64,000 nt of DNA, from NCBI GenBank assembly GCA_903902325.1, contig CAIUUO010000154.1, forward strand, positions 1 through 64,000, given 5' to 3'. The position numbers were made by a program, and so were the translations under genes. This DNA is from an uncultured Bacteroidia bacterium. Lineage in GTDB: Bacteria > Bacteroidota > Bacteroidia > Bacteroidales > Prolixibacteraceae. Under the pieces are notes generated by a model. It searched no databases. It was given only the letters and a program-made list of their open reading frames with translations, and had not been told where the DNA came from. Below are positions 7,717 to 16,541 of this stretch, piece by piece. The stretch's first letter is position 1. The number at the start of each line of letters is the position of its first letter.

Positions 7717-8697
7717 ATGAAGCAAATTTTCATTTTCATTTTCAATTTAGCTTTTGCGCTTACTGTATATGGTCAAGGGAAACCAACAGAGATAAAATTG
7801 ACTAAAACAATTCCGTTGCCGGGTGTTCATGGAAAATTTGACCATATGGCTGTTGACAGCAAGAATAATCGACTTTATTTAGCTGCAAAAGGCAATAATT
7901 CAGTAGAAGTTGTCGATCTGGAAAAGAATAAAATTGTTCATTCAATCAAAAATATATCAGCCCCACAAGGGATATTGTTCATACCGGAAGAAAATATCAT
8001 CGTTGTAAGCAGTGGAGGGGATGGTACTTTGAAAGGATTTGATGCAACAGACTTTAAAGAGAAATTTATATTGCATTTAGGAGGAGAGGCAGATAATATC
8101 CGGTTTTCGTCCATTCGGCACAGAATATATGTTGCGTATGGTGATGGGGCAATTGCGGTTATTGATTCCCATTCATTTAAAAAAGTTTCTGAAATTACAT
8201 TTACTGCTCATCCTGAAGCTTTTTCTCTGGATTCATCCAACGAGAAAATGTGGGTCAACCTTCCTGACATGGGCCTGATAAAGTTGATCAATCTTGATAC
8301 TGAAAAGGAAATTGCTTCCTGGGAAACAGCTGCTCAACCTGACAATTTTCCAATGAGTTTAGTAGATAGGTGTCACAAATTGATAGTTGCCTCCCGATTA
8401 AATCCAGAGATAAGTATTCTAAATTGTTTGACGGGGGAACAGTTACAATCTTTCAAATGTGACAGCGACCCGGATGCCATGTTTTATGATGAGCGTCATG
8501 ATAGGGTTTTTATCAGTTGTGGTGGAGGTTCAATTTACATTCTTAACAACATTATGGAGGAGAAAGTAAAAACACCAGTTATCGTTTACACCCGCAAGGG
8601 AGCAAGAACATGCAAGTGGATTTCAGAAACAAATTCACTATTCGTTGCATTACCGGAAATAGATGGCAAAATGGCAGAGATAAGATTATATCAATGA
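7717..8697 (+). CDS. YncE-like secreted seven-bladed beta-propeller protein
   Basis: Exported 326-residue protein with a signal peptide (MKQIFIFIFNLAFALTVYGQ) and repeated blades of the YVTN/NHL type, for example DSKNNRLYLAAKGNNSVEVV and the later DERHDRVFISCGGGSIYILN. Such propellers are usually binding or scaffold proteins in the periplasm; no catalytic motif is visible. The gene is noticeably richer in A+T than the glycan genes on either side and is read in the opposite direction to both neighbours, so it is a single-gene unit. Function unknown. Confidence 0.85.
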   Translation: MKQIFIFIFNLAFALTVYGQGKPTEIKLTKTIPLPGVHGKFDHMAVDSKNNRLYLAAKGNNSVEVVDLEKNKIVHSIKNISAPQGILFIPEENIIVVSSGGDGTLKGFDATDFKEKFILHLGGEADNIRFSSIRHRIYVAYGDGAIAVIDSHSFKKVSEITFTAHPEAFSLDSSNEKMWVNLPDMGLIKLINLDTEKEIASWETAAQPDNFPMSLVDRCHKLIVASRLNPEISILNCLTGEQLQSFKCDSDPDAMFYDERHDRVFISCGGGSIYILNNIMEEKVKTPVIVYTRKGARTCKWISETNSLFVALPEIDGKMAEIRLYQ

Positions 8698-8723
8698 ATT
8701 AATATCACCATTTAATAATTTCC

Positions 8724-9719
8724 TTATCCGGCCTGCGAAATAGCCACAGCAACAGCCACCGAGGCTCCCACCATCGGATTGTTGCCCATTCCGATCAGCC
8801 CCATCATCTCAACATGCGCGGGTACTGAGGAAGAACCTGCAAACTGCGCATCGGAATGCATACGCCCCATCGTATCCGTCATACCGTAGGATGCCGGGCC
8901 AGCGGCCATATTATCAGGGTGCAGGGTACGTCCTGTTCCGCCACCCGACGCTACTGAGAAATATTTCTTGCCCTGTTCGATGCACTCTTTCTTGTAAGTG
9001 CCTGCGACTGGGTGCTGGAAGCGGGTCGGGTTGGTAGAGTTTCCGGTGATTGAAACATCGACTCCCTCGCTGTGCATGATGGCCACTCCTTCCCTGACAT
9101 CGTCGGCGCCGTAAACATTCACCTTTCCCTTCTCTCCAGTGGAATAAGGAGTACGGGCAACTTCCTCCAATTCACCCGTTGCATAGTCAAATTGTGTCTG
9201 CACATAGGTGAAACCGTTTACACGGGCAATGATTTTCGCGGCATCCTTGCCCAATCCGTTCAGAATGACACGCAACGGTTCCTTGCGCACGCGGTTGGCA
9301 GATTTGGCAATTCCTATGGCACCTTCCGCGGCAGCGAAAGATTCGTGCCCGGCCAGGAAGCAGAAACATTTGGTCTCTTCGCGAAGCAACATGGCGGCAA
9401 GATTGCCGTGGCCTATTCCGACTTTCCTGTCATCGGCCACGGAGCCGGGAATGCAGAATGCCTGGAGTCCTTCACCCAGCGTGGCTGCAATGTCGGCGGC
9501 TTTCGTTTGGCCTTTTTTGATGGCGATGGCACCTCCAACAATGTATGACCACATCGCGTTTTCGAAAGCAATAGGTTGGATCTCCTTCACAATTTTGTAT
9601 ACATCAACACCTTTGCTATCGCAGATTTTTCGGGCTTCTTCAATGGAAGGAATTCCGTAGGATTGCAAAACGGTATTTATTTTGTCGATTCTTCTGTCGT
9701 AACTTTCAAATAATGGCAT
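8724..9719 (-). CDS. GGGtGRT family protein
   Basis: 331-residue cytoplasmic protein containing the motif that names its family, ASGGGTGRTLHPDNMA (about residues 257-272), with glycine- and methionine-rich surroundings (GMTDTMGRMHSD, MGLIGMGNNPMVGA). No signal peptide. The biochemical role is not established; members tend to be encoded with a NifU-like iron-sulfur scaffold protein, which is exactly what lies 12 bp upstream (9732-10424). That pairing suggests a metal-cofactor or redox function. It ends the three-gene operon that begins with a DUF190 protein and converges on the YncE-like gene. The family call is confident; function is open. Confidence 0.9.
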   Translation of the reverse strand: MPLFESYDRRIDKINTVLQSYGIPSIEEARKICDSKGVDVYKIVKEIQPIAFENAMWSYIVGGAIAIKKGQTKAADIAATLGEGLQAFCIPGSVADDRKVGIGHGNLAAMLLREETKCFCFLAGHESFAAAEGAIGIAKSANRVRKEPLRVILNGLGKDAAKIIARVNGFTYVQTQFDYATGELEEVARTPYSTGEKGKVNVYGADDVREGVAIMHSEGVDVSITGNSTNPTRFQHPVAGTYKKECIEQGKKYFSVASGGGTGRTLHPDNMAAGPASYGMTDTMGRMHSDAQFAGSSSVPAHVEMMGLIGMGNNPMVGASVAVAVAISQAG

Positions 9720-9731
9720 AACTGTTTCCTC

Positions 9732-10424
9732 CTATTCTTTACGTGGGTCAATTACTTTTACTGCTTCATCCATCCGGCCATATTTGCCTGAAGCTTTTTT
9801 CAGGGCTTCGCCCGCTTCGGTTCCGGCTTTGATCATGTCGAGCATGCGGCCGAGGTTTAAAAACTCATAGCCGATAATTTCATTGCCAGCATCGAGTCCG
9901 ATTCTGGTGACATAGCCTTCGGCCATTTCCAGGTACCTCGGGCCCTTGGCAACTGTGCCATACATGGTAGCCGTTACGCTTCTCAATCCTTTCCCAAGGT
10001 CTTCGAGTCCGGCACCGATAGGCAACCCATCTTCGGAGAAAGCTGTTTGGGTGCGGCCATAAACGATCTGCAGAAATAGTTCGCGCATGGCGGTGTTGAT
10101 CGCGTCACAAACGAGGTCGGTGTTGAGTGCTTCCAGGATGGTCTTTCCCGGCAGGATTTCAGCGGCCATCGCTGCAGAATGAGTCATCCCTGAACAGCCG
10201 ATTGTTTCTACCAGTGCCTCCTGGATGATCCCCTCTTTCACATTCAGGGTGAGCTTGCAGGCCCCTTGCTGGGGCGCACACCATCCTACACCGTGGGTCA
10301 GTCCCGAAATGTCCTTTACCTCTTTGGCTTTTACCCAACGTCCCTCCTCGGGAATTGGAGCCGATCCGTGGTTCGCCCCCTGGGCGACACAGATCATACC
10401 TTCAACTTCATGTGTAAAACTCAT
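9732..10424 (-). CDS. NifU-like iron-sulfur cluster scaffold protein
   Basis: 230-residue protein related to the NifU/IscU N-terminal scaffold fold. Visible features are GVGWCAPQQGACKL, VETIGCSGMTHSAAMA and LVCDAINTAMREL, whose cysteines (near residues 48, 54, 76 and about 104) are candidates for transient cluster binding. Unlike housekeeping IscU it is longer and is paired with the GGGtGRT gene downstream (12-bp gap), so it probably serves that partner rather than general cluster supply. DUF190 lies 43 bp upstream in the same orientation. The cysteine roles are inferred from the family, not demonstrated. Confidence 0.85.
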   Translation of the reverse strand: MSFTHEVEGMICVAQGANHGSAPIPEEGRWVKAKEVKDISGLTHGVGWCAPQQGACKLTLNVKEGIIQEALVETIGCSGMTHSAAMAAEILPGKTILEALNTDLVCDAINTAMRELFLQIVYGRTQTAFSEDGLPIGAGLEDLGKGLRSVTATMYGTVAKGPRYLEMAEGYVTRIGLDAGNEIIGYEFLNLGRMLDMIKAGTEAGEALKKASGKYGRMDEAVKVIDPRKE

Positions 10425-10467
10425 ATAGTCTGATTTTTAAGTAGAAATATATTGAGAACTGAATTGA

Positions 10468-10830
10468 TTATTTGAACATTTTCTTTTGACCATGTTTTGA
10501 GAGCAGGACGGTCGTGGTGTCAAAAGTGACCAGGCACCCATATTTCATGGTTTCAAGCTGGGTGCGGATCCCTTCATAAAAGGCCTTTAGCTTATCTGGC
10601 TCATCAATTAATTCAACAACCATGGGTATCTTATCACTGATCTCCCAAAATTTATAGGAGTGGATCACGGAACTGGCTCCATACCCAAGGACTCCTTTCA
10701 GTACGGTAGCCCCGGCAATTCCCTGTTTCTTTGCCTGAAATACAATGAATTCATAGAGGGATTCGTGCTTGTGCAGGTCTGTGGAACTAATGAAAAAGCG
10801 TAAAATTCCAGCTGAGGTATTATTTTCCAT
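10468..10830 (-). CDS. DUF190 family protein (PII-like)
   Basis: 120-residue DUF190 protein. The ATG at 10830 (MENNTSAGILRFFI) fits the family's usual length of about 110-120; the longer ORF start at 10917 adds 29 residues with no family match. The signature KKQGIAGATVLKGVLGYGAS is present (about residues 31-50). DUF190 proteins have a PII-like alpha/beta fold and are often next to CrcB fluoride channels or transporters; none is present here. It is first in the operon with the NifU-like and GGGtGRT genes, suggesting a sensing role for that pair, which is speculative. Confidence 0.88.
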   Translation of the reverse strand: MENNTSAGILRFFISSTDLHKHESLYEFIVFQAKKQGIAGATVLKGVLGYGASSVIHSYKFWEISDKIPMVVELIDEPDKLKAFYEGIRTQLETMKYGCLVTFDTTTVLLSKHGQKKMFK

Positions 10831-11097
10831 CTCAATCTTTTTATATTGACTAAACCAGTCACCTTTACCAAAGGTAAGAAAAAACAGGGACTTAAATGAT
10901 CTTTTCTGTCGACACATGTATGAAATTTGTGTTTATTTTCCCATGCCATAAAGTCACTATGAAACAAAGGTTTCACAAATAATTTTGCAGAAATTCCAAG
11001 TGAAAAATGAAATTTATTTTTGAGCAAATTCTTACATTGACTTGTGACAAATGGTGTTAATTATTCTAATTTTATTTTGACTAAACCAAATTCCTTT

Positions 11098-12690
11098 ATG
11101 AAACAAATAATCTTATTGCTTGCACTGATTGCAATATTTTCCAGTACAAAAGCACAAAAGACAATTCATTCAAACAAGAAATCCATTAAGGTTTTTATGA
11201 ATGGGCAGAGTACTGATTGGATGATTTCACCTGAAGCAAATCCTGACCGGTTGGAAGTCTATTGCTCAAAAGAAAAAAACGTTGTTAAATTTCAAACTGA
11301 CATTGACAGCGCTTTTTTTACTGTGAGGAAAAATGACACGATCAGATTCCGGGTCATTCTGAAATCAAAAGATACGGTGCGCACCGAAATTGTTGGGATT
11401 AAGGATTTGCCCAACAAGATTACAAACAATGAAAAAGTATATTGGTTAAGTCAGATCTGGTCTGAAATCAAATACAATTTCGTCAATATTGACAGGATCA
11501 AATTTGATTTGGACAGTCTTTACAAGTCATATATTCCCCTTATTTTAAAGACTGAGAATGATTACGAGTACTACATGACTCTGCAAAAGTTCATGGCTAG
11601 TATGCATGACGGACATACCCAGGCTGTAGGAAGCTTTTCTGCCTATTCTGATTATATCCCTTTCACTTTGCAGGATTTCAATAAAAAGGTCTACATCACA
11701 TCTGTCAGGAAAATTGCCGCATCTGATTCAACCTGGGAAGGAGCGGAATTAATTGAAGTCGAAGGGATTCCAACAACTCAATTTCTTGGGTCGAGGATAT
11801 TTCCTTATGTTTCAGCATCCACTGATCAAAGTTTGTGGATGCAAGGGGTTTCTAAGTTGGGTTATGACCTTAAGGAACATCTTTTCAGGGGATCAATCAG
11901 AAAACGGGATGGCAGCATTGTAAAACTTAACCTACCGAGAAACGGGGAAGCTACACGAACTCCTCAGGATGAATATTGGGGACCAAAATTTACTTATTCC
12001 CGAAGCATCGTCGAATTATCCTGGATGCCAAATGACATTGCCCTGGTTAGTTTCAATAGGTTTGCGCCGCAGGGGGAAGCAATCAAGCAATTTGATCAGG
12101 TGGCAAAAGAGTTGAATCGTGCAAAGGGAGTTATTATTGACCTTCGAAAAAACGGAGGAGGTTCAGGATTAGTTGCATTGCATTTGCAAAAATATTTGAC
12201 CAAAGAGAACCATTTCCTGAATTTTGCAGCTGAAACCAGAATCAATGATGGATATGGGAAATCACAGGGGAATTATCGGGAGGAGTATAAAAATTTCTTT
12301 TTAAACAAGGCATATCGCTTCGAGAAACCCGAAACCATAGATGTTTCAGATACAATTAAGCGTATCAAATGTCCAACTGTCATATTGATGGGTAGATATA
12401 CCTTTTCAGCTGCCGAGGATTTTTTGGTAAATATCTATGAAGTGCCAAACAGACCTAAATTGATTGGAGAGGAGACTGGCGGATCCTCCGGCGCTCCATT
12501 GGTCATTCCCGGATTACCCAGAGGAGGATATGCAAGGATTTGTACGCTTCGGACTTGTTATCCGATAAGCGGTAAAAGATTTGTGAATAGCGGAGTCAAG
12601 CCCGACATTGAGGTTAAGCAGACTATTGAAGATTATTTGAATGGGAAAGATGTTGTTCTTGAAAGAGCAATCACTGAACTGACGAAATGA
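11098..12690 (+). CDS. S41 family peptidase
   Basis: Secreted 530-residue serine peptidase of the S41 (C-terminal processing/tricorn core) family. The ATG at 11098 begins a signal peptide (MKQIILLLALIAIFSSTKAQ); a GTG at 11044 is unlikely. The C-terminal half carries the S41 core: KGVIIDLRKNGGGSG, then GRYTFSAAEDF with the probable nucleophile Ser near residue 437, and GEETGGSSGAP. The N-terminal half includes a helical lid (YEYYMTLQKFMASMHDGHTQ). There is no PDZ domain that I can point to. It is monocistronic, divergent from the DUF190 operon and A+T-rich like the YncE gene. Probably involved in envelope protein turnover. Confidence 0.88.
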   Translation: MKQIILLLALIAIFSSTKAQKTIHSNKKSIKVFMNGQSTDWMISPEANPDRLEVYCSKEKNVVKFQTDIDSAFFTVRKNDTIRFRVILKSKDTVRTEIVGIKDLPNKITNNEKVYWLSQIWSEIKYNFVNIDRIKFDLDSLYKSYIPLILKTENDYEYYMTLQKFMASMHDGHTQAVGSFSAYSDYIPFTLQDFNKKVYITSVRKIAASDSTWEGAELIEVEGIPTTQFLGSRIFPYVSASTDQSLWMQGVSKLGYDLKEHLFRGSIRKRDGSIVKLNLPRNGEATRTPQDEYWGPKFTYSRSIVELSWMPNDIALVSFNRFAPQGEAIKQFDQVAKELNRAKGVIIDLRKNGGGSGLVALHLQKYLTKENHFLNFAAETRINDGYGKSQGNYREEYKNFFLNKAYRFEKPETIDVSDTIKRIKCPTVILMGRYTFSAAEDFLVNIYEVPNRPKLIGEETGGSSGAPLVIPGLPRGGYARICTLRTCYPISGKRFVNSGVKPDIEVKQTIEDYLNGKDVVLERAITELTK

Positions 12691-12755
12691 GTAGATCAAT
12701 AAAACTTGCCTGTAAAAATTAATTATTATAGTTTCCCTTTGTGAAACTTAATTGA

Positions 12756-12763
12756 TATATTTG
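12756..12763 (+). promoter_or_regulatory. Possible -7 box of the higBA locus (TATATTTG)
   Basis: TATATTTG matches TAnnTTTG exactly, just before the higB ATG at 12775. It is followed by GCAAATA, giving the small palindrome TTTGCAAA, a plausible autoregulatory site. A TTTG at 12738-12741 is only 14 bp upstream, which is short for a -33 element. The leader would be only a few bases long. Confidence 0.35.
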
Positions 12764-12774
12764 CAAATAAGTTC

Positions 12775-13107
12775 ATGAAAGTATATTTAATATGAAAAGA
12801 GTCGATTGAAGACTATATCTTGCTGAAAGCCAGAGGCAGAGCGTCCTTTGAGATATGGTTTTCCGTCTTAAGAAGAACTGATTGGAATGAACCCAGTGAT
12901 ATTATTTTGACATTTAACAGTGCAGACATTCTGGGAAATGGTTCTGAGCGTGTTGTATTTAATGTAGGAGGGAATAGTTACCGGTTGATATGCAAATACC
13001 ATTTTGGCAAAATGAAAGTTCACTTGTTTGTTAAATGGATTGGCACACATGCAGAGTACACAAAAATTTGCAAAGACGGGAAACAATATGGGATTAATTT
13101 GTATTGA
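12775..13107 (+). pseudogene. higB: HigB-type mRNA interferase toxin interrupted by TGA at codon 7
   Basis: HigB-family (RelE-like) toxin. The body is intact and typical: DWNEPSDIILTFNSADILG, ERVVFNVGGNSYRLICKY, HLFVKWIGTHAEYTKIC. Reading upstream in the same frame from residue 8 (KESIEDYILLKA) leads to ATG at 12775 through M-K-V-Y-L-I-stop-K-E-S-I-E-D; the TGA is at 12793-12795. Relatives usually have a basic residue there, so a single nucleotide change from AGA or CGA explains it. The full length would be 110 residues. A TTG at 12820 could restart translation but would remove the first strand. The antitoxin follows 17 bp later and is intact. This looks like a disarmed toxin, barring a sequencing error. 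Confidence 0.8.
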
Positions 13108-13124
13108 AGGAGAAATATTAAAAA

Positions 13125-13565
13125 ATGGAAACATTAAAATATACATTAATTAAGAGCAATGAGCAATATGAAAAATATTGCAATATCCTTGAAAACTTAA
13201 TTGTGCAAGACAATACAATATTTCAGGATGAAATTGAATTGCTTACTTTTTTGATTGAGAAGTGGGATGAAGAACACAATACGCTTAAAGATTTAAACCC
13301 TGTTGAATTAATTAAAGTGTTGATGGCAGAGCATAACTTAAAAGTCAATGATTTAATTGATATACTGGGTTTGTCAAAGGGTACTGTTTCAAAAATATTG
13401 AATTTTCACAAGGGACTATCAAAAGAAACGATCAGACGATTGTCTGATTATTTTAAAGTGACTCAGGAGGCATTTAACCGTCCGTATAAACTGATCATTG
13501 AAGTAGACAGACATGATCGCAATGCCAGTTCTATGAAGCCCAAGAAAAATATGATTGAAGTCTAA
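13125..13565 (+). CDS. higA: HigA-type helix-turn-helix antitoxin
   Basis: 146-residue antitoxin of the HigA/COG5499 type. The N-terminal half is acidic and helical (EKYCNILENLIVQDN), and a HTH follows at about residues 63-120 (VELIKVLMAEHNLKVNDLID, LGLSKGTVSKILN, SKETIRRLSDYFKV). An AAGGAGA about 12 bases before the ATG is a good Shine-Dalgarno sequence, unusual in this window and consistent with strong antitoxin synthesis. It would neutralise HigB and repress the operon. The stop codon is only 4 bp from the convergent stop of the next gene, with no terminator between. It is intact although its toxin partner is not. Confidence 0.88.
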   Translation: METLKYTLIKSNEQYEKYCNILENLIVQDNTIFQDEIELLTFLIEKWDEEHNTLKDLNPVELIKVLMAEHNLKVNDLIDILGLSKGTVSKILNFHKGLSKETIRRLSDYFKVTQEAFNRPYKLIIEVDRHDRNASSMKPKKNMIEV

Positions 13566-13569
13566 CAAA

Positions 13570-15483
13570 TCAAAACTTCCTGATCATCCTGTTGAAATCA
13601 AGATATAGTGACTTGCCATTCAGTTCAAATTTGATGGCTTCGGCTTTTCTGTCAGCCTTGCAATAGGGCGAATCGAAGCGATCGTATGCCCTGCTGAAAG
13701 TTGCACCGTTGACTTTGAAATCTTCCTTGAACTTCAGGAGGTATAAACCCCCGCGGGACTCGTAATTCAGTACCAGGTTGAGGGAATCGAAAGTGCATGG
13801 ATTGTGGAGGATCCTGTCCCGGAATTTTTCAAACGACAGATCTTCTTCTTCCGAACCTGCCTCCATGATCCAGAAGGTCTTCTTCCCTTTCTGAATCAGG
13901 TTGTCAGTTGTGTTTTTCCTGAAGGACAGCGTGTTTTTAGTGATCAGGGCGCAATAGGTTTTGCCTTTCTTTCCCATCGCATAATTGCCTTCAACACAAA
14001 CAGTATCAAATAGCTCTTTCGGGAAATAGGCGTGGGTATAATCGAGCAGTGATTTTTCCATCATTCCCTTTTTCGCGGGAATGTTATAGATGGCCAGAGA
14101 TACGTTACGATCCTGTCCCACATCGGGCATGCGTCCGTAGCCTACCCAATAGTTGGGCGACTGGCTTTTCACCCCCTCTTCCAACGCAGGATGAGTATGG
14201 AATACGCTGAAGGCATTGCCGATGTTCATGCCTGCAACATGCTGCTGATCGCCGAATGTACCCGGATGATAGTTTTGGGCAGAATAAACGGAGTAATCAC
14301 CGGTCTTGTAGGTGTACGTATTTCCTTTCTGGATCGCCACGCCATCAGAGGGTGGCTGGATGAACCTACCGACGGCAGGTTCGAGGTGAAGCCAACTCAG
14401 CAAACTGATATCCATCACTTTCAGATCTGAGATGAATCCATTGGTAAACATGTGGTTGGTCCTCACGAAGGATAAGGTATTTCGGATGATTTCAGGATTG
14501 GTGAATGCCTCCATACCCAGTTGCATCATCATGCTTCTGGTATCCGTACCATAATAGCCTTCGGTTTTAAGTTCAGAAATATCCAGTCCGCTGCACTGTT
14601 TGATCACTACCTTGCTGGAATCCTTTCCGATCTCAGCAATGACGGGTGGCAGAATGTATTTTTTGGGCGCCACAAGTCCGTATGCCATTCCGGGACCCAT
14701 TTCTTTGCCGCTTCCCCAATAATAATCCGTAATCCCGCCAAGCGTTGTATGGGGTCCGCCCTTTCGGCTGTGTTCATAAGCCCGGCCGCTGGCCGAAACG
14801 AACATGGTATGGATGTTCTGGGTGGCTACATCGGCCATCAGCAGATCCATCACGATCTCCATTTTTTTGACAATCTCCTCATCGGATGCGTAATTGATCA
14901 GGTTGATCATTCCCCCAATATCTTCGGTGTAATAAACATTCGAGAAGAATTCGGTAAAACCGTATTTCCAGCGCATTTCCATCCAGTCGAGAATACGCTT
15001 TCTTGCCTTGTCGCTGTGCGCTTTGCCTGTCATCCCGCTTTTTGGGAAGAGGGTATCAGGGTACTTTAATCCGATCAGGTATTCAGCAGAGGCATACAGA
15101 ATCTGGTGATTTTCACTCCAGTAACACATGGAGTTTCCACCCGGTTCATCCCACCAGTAGCGAAAATTAAGAATGGATTTTTCAATATTTGCCTTGACTT
15201 CAGCGGGAATCCGGTCTCCGAAGTCATACAATATCCTGATCAGGCCAACAAATTTGAAGTCGGAACAATCATATTGCAAGTCAATGAATTTGAGCGTTCC
15301 ATCCAATCCATGCCAGTTGATATCCTGTTTCCCTGCAACCAGTTGGGCATAAATCTGATCCTGCATGGAAGGCATATCCAACGACTCCTTCAGGGTGAAG
15401 GACTTGTTTCTGTAGATGCTTATCCCGTCAAAAACAAGGGTAGCTACTGCAACAAGCAAAGTCAGGAGGAGAAATTTTTTCAT
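13570..15483 (-). CDS. Unassigned secreted protein, likely (alpha/alpha)-toroid; candidate polysaccharide lyase
   Basis: 637 residues with an N-terminal signal or anchor (MKKFLLLTLLVAVATLVF). I do not recognise the family. The first 330 residues are helical (for example WMEMRWKYGFTEFF); the C-terminal half looks like beta-sandwich. Two conserved-looking sites, CYWSENHQ (SENH at 123-126) and TEFFSNVYY (177-185), recur in spaced form in five other unassigned proteins of the window. An Asn/His pair plus a later Tyr on a helical toroid is the usual active-site layout of toroid lyases (PL8, heparinase II/III), so a lyase role is inferred. It is preceded by a GAG-rich, palindrome-bearing gap and ends 4 bp from higA. 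Confidence 0.6.
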   Translation of the reverse strand: MKKFLLLTLLVAVATLVFDGISIYRNKSFTLKESLDMPSMQDQIYAQLVAGKQDINWHGLDGTLKFIDLQYDCSDFKFVGLIRILYDFGDRIPAEVKANIEKSILNFRYWWDEPGGNSMCYWSENHQILYASAEYLIGLKYPDTLFPKSGMTGKAHSDKARKRILDWMEMRWKYGFTEFFSNVYYTEDIGGMINLINYASDEEIVKKMEIVMDLLMADVATQNIHTMFVSASGRAYEHSRKGGPHTTLGGITDYYWGSGKEMGPGMAYGLVAPKKYILPPVIAEIGKDSSKVVIKQCSGLDISELKTEGYYGTDTRSMMMQLGMEAFTNPEIIRNTLSFVRTNHMFTNGFISDLKVMDISLLSWLHLEPAVGRFIQPPSDGVAIQKGNTYTYKTGDYSVYSAQNYHPGTFGDQQHVAGMNIGNAFSVFHTHPALEEGVKSQSPNYWVGYGRMPDVGQDRNVSLAIYNIPAKKGMMEKSLLDYTHAYFPKELFDTVCVEGNYAMGKKGKTYCALITKNTLSFRKNTTDNLIQKGKKTFWIMEAGSEEEDLSFEKFRDRILHNPCTFDSLNLVLNYESRGGLYLLKFKEDFKVNGATFSRAYDRFDSPYCKADRKAEAIKFELNGKSLYLDFNRMIRKF

Positions 15484-15580
15484 CGTCAGGAGTTAAAGTT
15501 ATTGGCTGTTAGCTGTTGGCTATTGGCAGTTAGCCTTTAATGGAATTGCTGGAATGAATTGAGCTATTGGCATACAAAAT

Positions 15581-15660
15581 AACCACAAAGGTTACAAAGG
15601 GCACACATCAGAATGGAAACATTTGTGTCCTTTGTGGTTTGCCTTTGTGACCTTTGTGGT
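15581..15660. repeat. Long palindromic repeat, CACAAAGG subfamily (copy 3)
   Basis: AACCACAAAGGTTACAAAGG at 15581-15600 pairs with CCTTTGTGACCTTTGTGGT at 15642-15660; an internal CCTTTGTGG is repeated. It lies between the DUF1080 gene and the toroid gene. The adjoining stretch 15500-15540 has short repeats of the TTGGCTGTTAGC type. Confidence 0.8.
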
Positions 15661-15694
15661 GAAAATCATTTTGGAAGTCAGAAAATGATTCCGA

Positions 15695-16432
15695 CTACAA
15701 TTCGCGGATTTTGATGTTACGGAACCAGACAGGGTAGCCATGATCCTGAAGGCCGATGTATCCTTCTTTAGCGATTCCTTCGGTCCAGCCCTGGAAACTT
15801 TTGAATTTGCTCTTGGCCACCATGGCATTCCATTCAGGAGTCCATAAGGTGTATTCACAAACTTTCACACCATTCATAAAGTGAACGGCTTTGCCATCTT
15901 TAACCTTAATCACACAAGTATTCCACTCGCCCGCAGGATGCACTGTTTTGGGATCGCAAGGCAGCAGATCGTACAAGGAACCGGCAAGGTGGTTGGCCAG
16001 TTTGTTGTCTGTTGCATCGACGTTGTCGAGTACCTGAACTTCGGGAGCAGCATAATAAATTGGCTCGCCCGGTTTTTCCCTTACATAGTAGAAGATACCT
16101 GAATTAGCCATTTTGCTGGCTTTCCAGTCGACGGTAAGTTCAAAGTTCTTGTATTTTTTGCCAGGGACAAGGATATCCCCGTTGGAACCCTGTCCTGGTT
16201 TTTTATCAGGGGCGGTGAAAACCTTCATAGCGTTGTCTTCGATCACCCAGTTTGTGGGCATGGCAGTTCCGTTGCACTGTCTCCAGCCGCTGAAATCTTT
16301 TCCGTTGAACAGAAGGGCCCAACCCTCCTTCTTCTCTTTTTTTGTAAGTTGATTTAGCCCTTGTGAAAAAGCAGGAGCCGCAATTAACATCGCTGCAAAT
16401 AATGTGATGGTCAGAAAAATGTTTCGCTTCAT
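15695..16432 (-). CDS. DUF1080 (3-keto-disaccharide hydrolase domain) protein
   Basis: Secreted 245-residue protein with a signal peptide (MKRNIFLTITLFAAMLIAAPAFSQ is split by Ala-rich end) and one LamG-like DUF1080 domain over about residues 35-244: WALLFNGKDFSGWRQ near the start, FYYVREKPGEPIYYAAPEVQ in the middle and the closing HGYPVWFRNIKIREL. Pfam names this domain 3-keto-disaccharide hydrolase, from members that cleave 3-keto-glycosides. Its proximity to three Gfo/Idh/MocA oxidoreductases elsewhere in the window fits a route in which a sugar is oxidised at C3 and then cleaved. The link to those genes is inference. Confidence 0.88.
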   Translation of the reverse strand: MKRNIFLTITLFAAMLIAAPAFSQGLNQLTKKEKKEGWALLFNGKDFSGWRQCNGTAMPTNWVIEDNAMKVFTAPDKKPGQGSNGDILVPGKKYKNFELTVDWKASKMANSGIFYYVREKPGEPIYYAAPEVQVLDNVDATDNKLANHLAGSLYDLLPCDPKTVHPAGEWNTCVIKVKDGKAVHFMNGVKVCEYTLWTPEWNAMVAKSKFKSFQGWTEGIAKEGYIGLQDHGYPVWFRNIKIREL

Positions 16433-16541
16433 GATTTGAATTTTATACCCTTAAGGTGTGAAAAATGAGAAAATAGTATTTGTTTATCGCGATGCCGAAG
16501 TTAACCAATTGACATCGGTTAGCCAAAAAAGTCATTGAAAT

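Noticed and set aside
15592-15858. 88-residue minus-strand ORF
   Set aside because: It lies partly in the palindromic repeat and partly out of frame within the DUF1080 gene.
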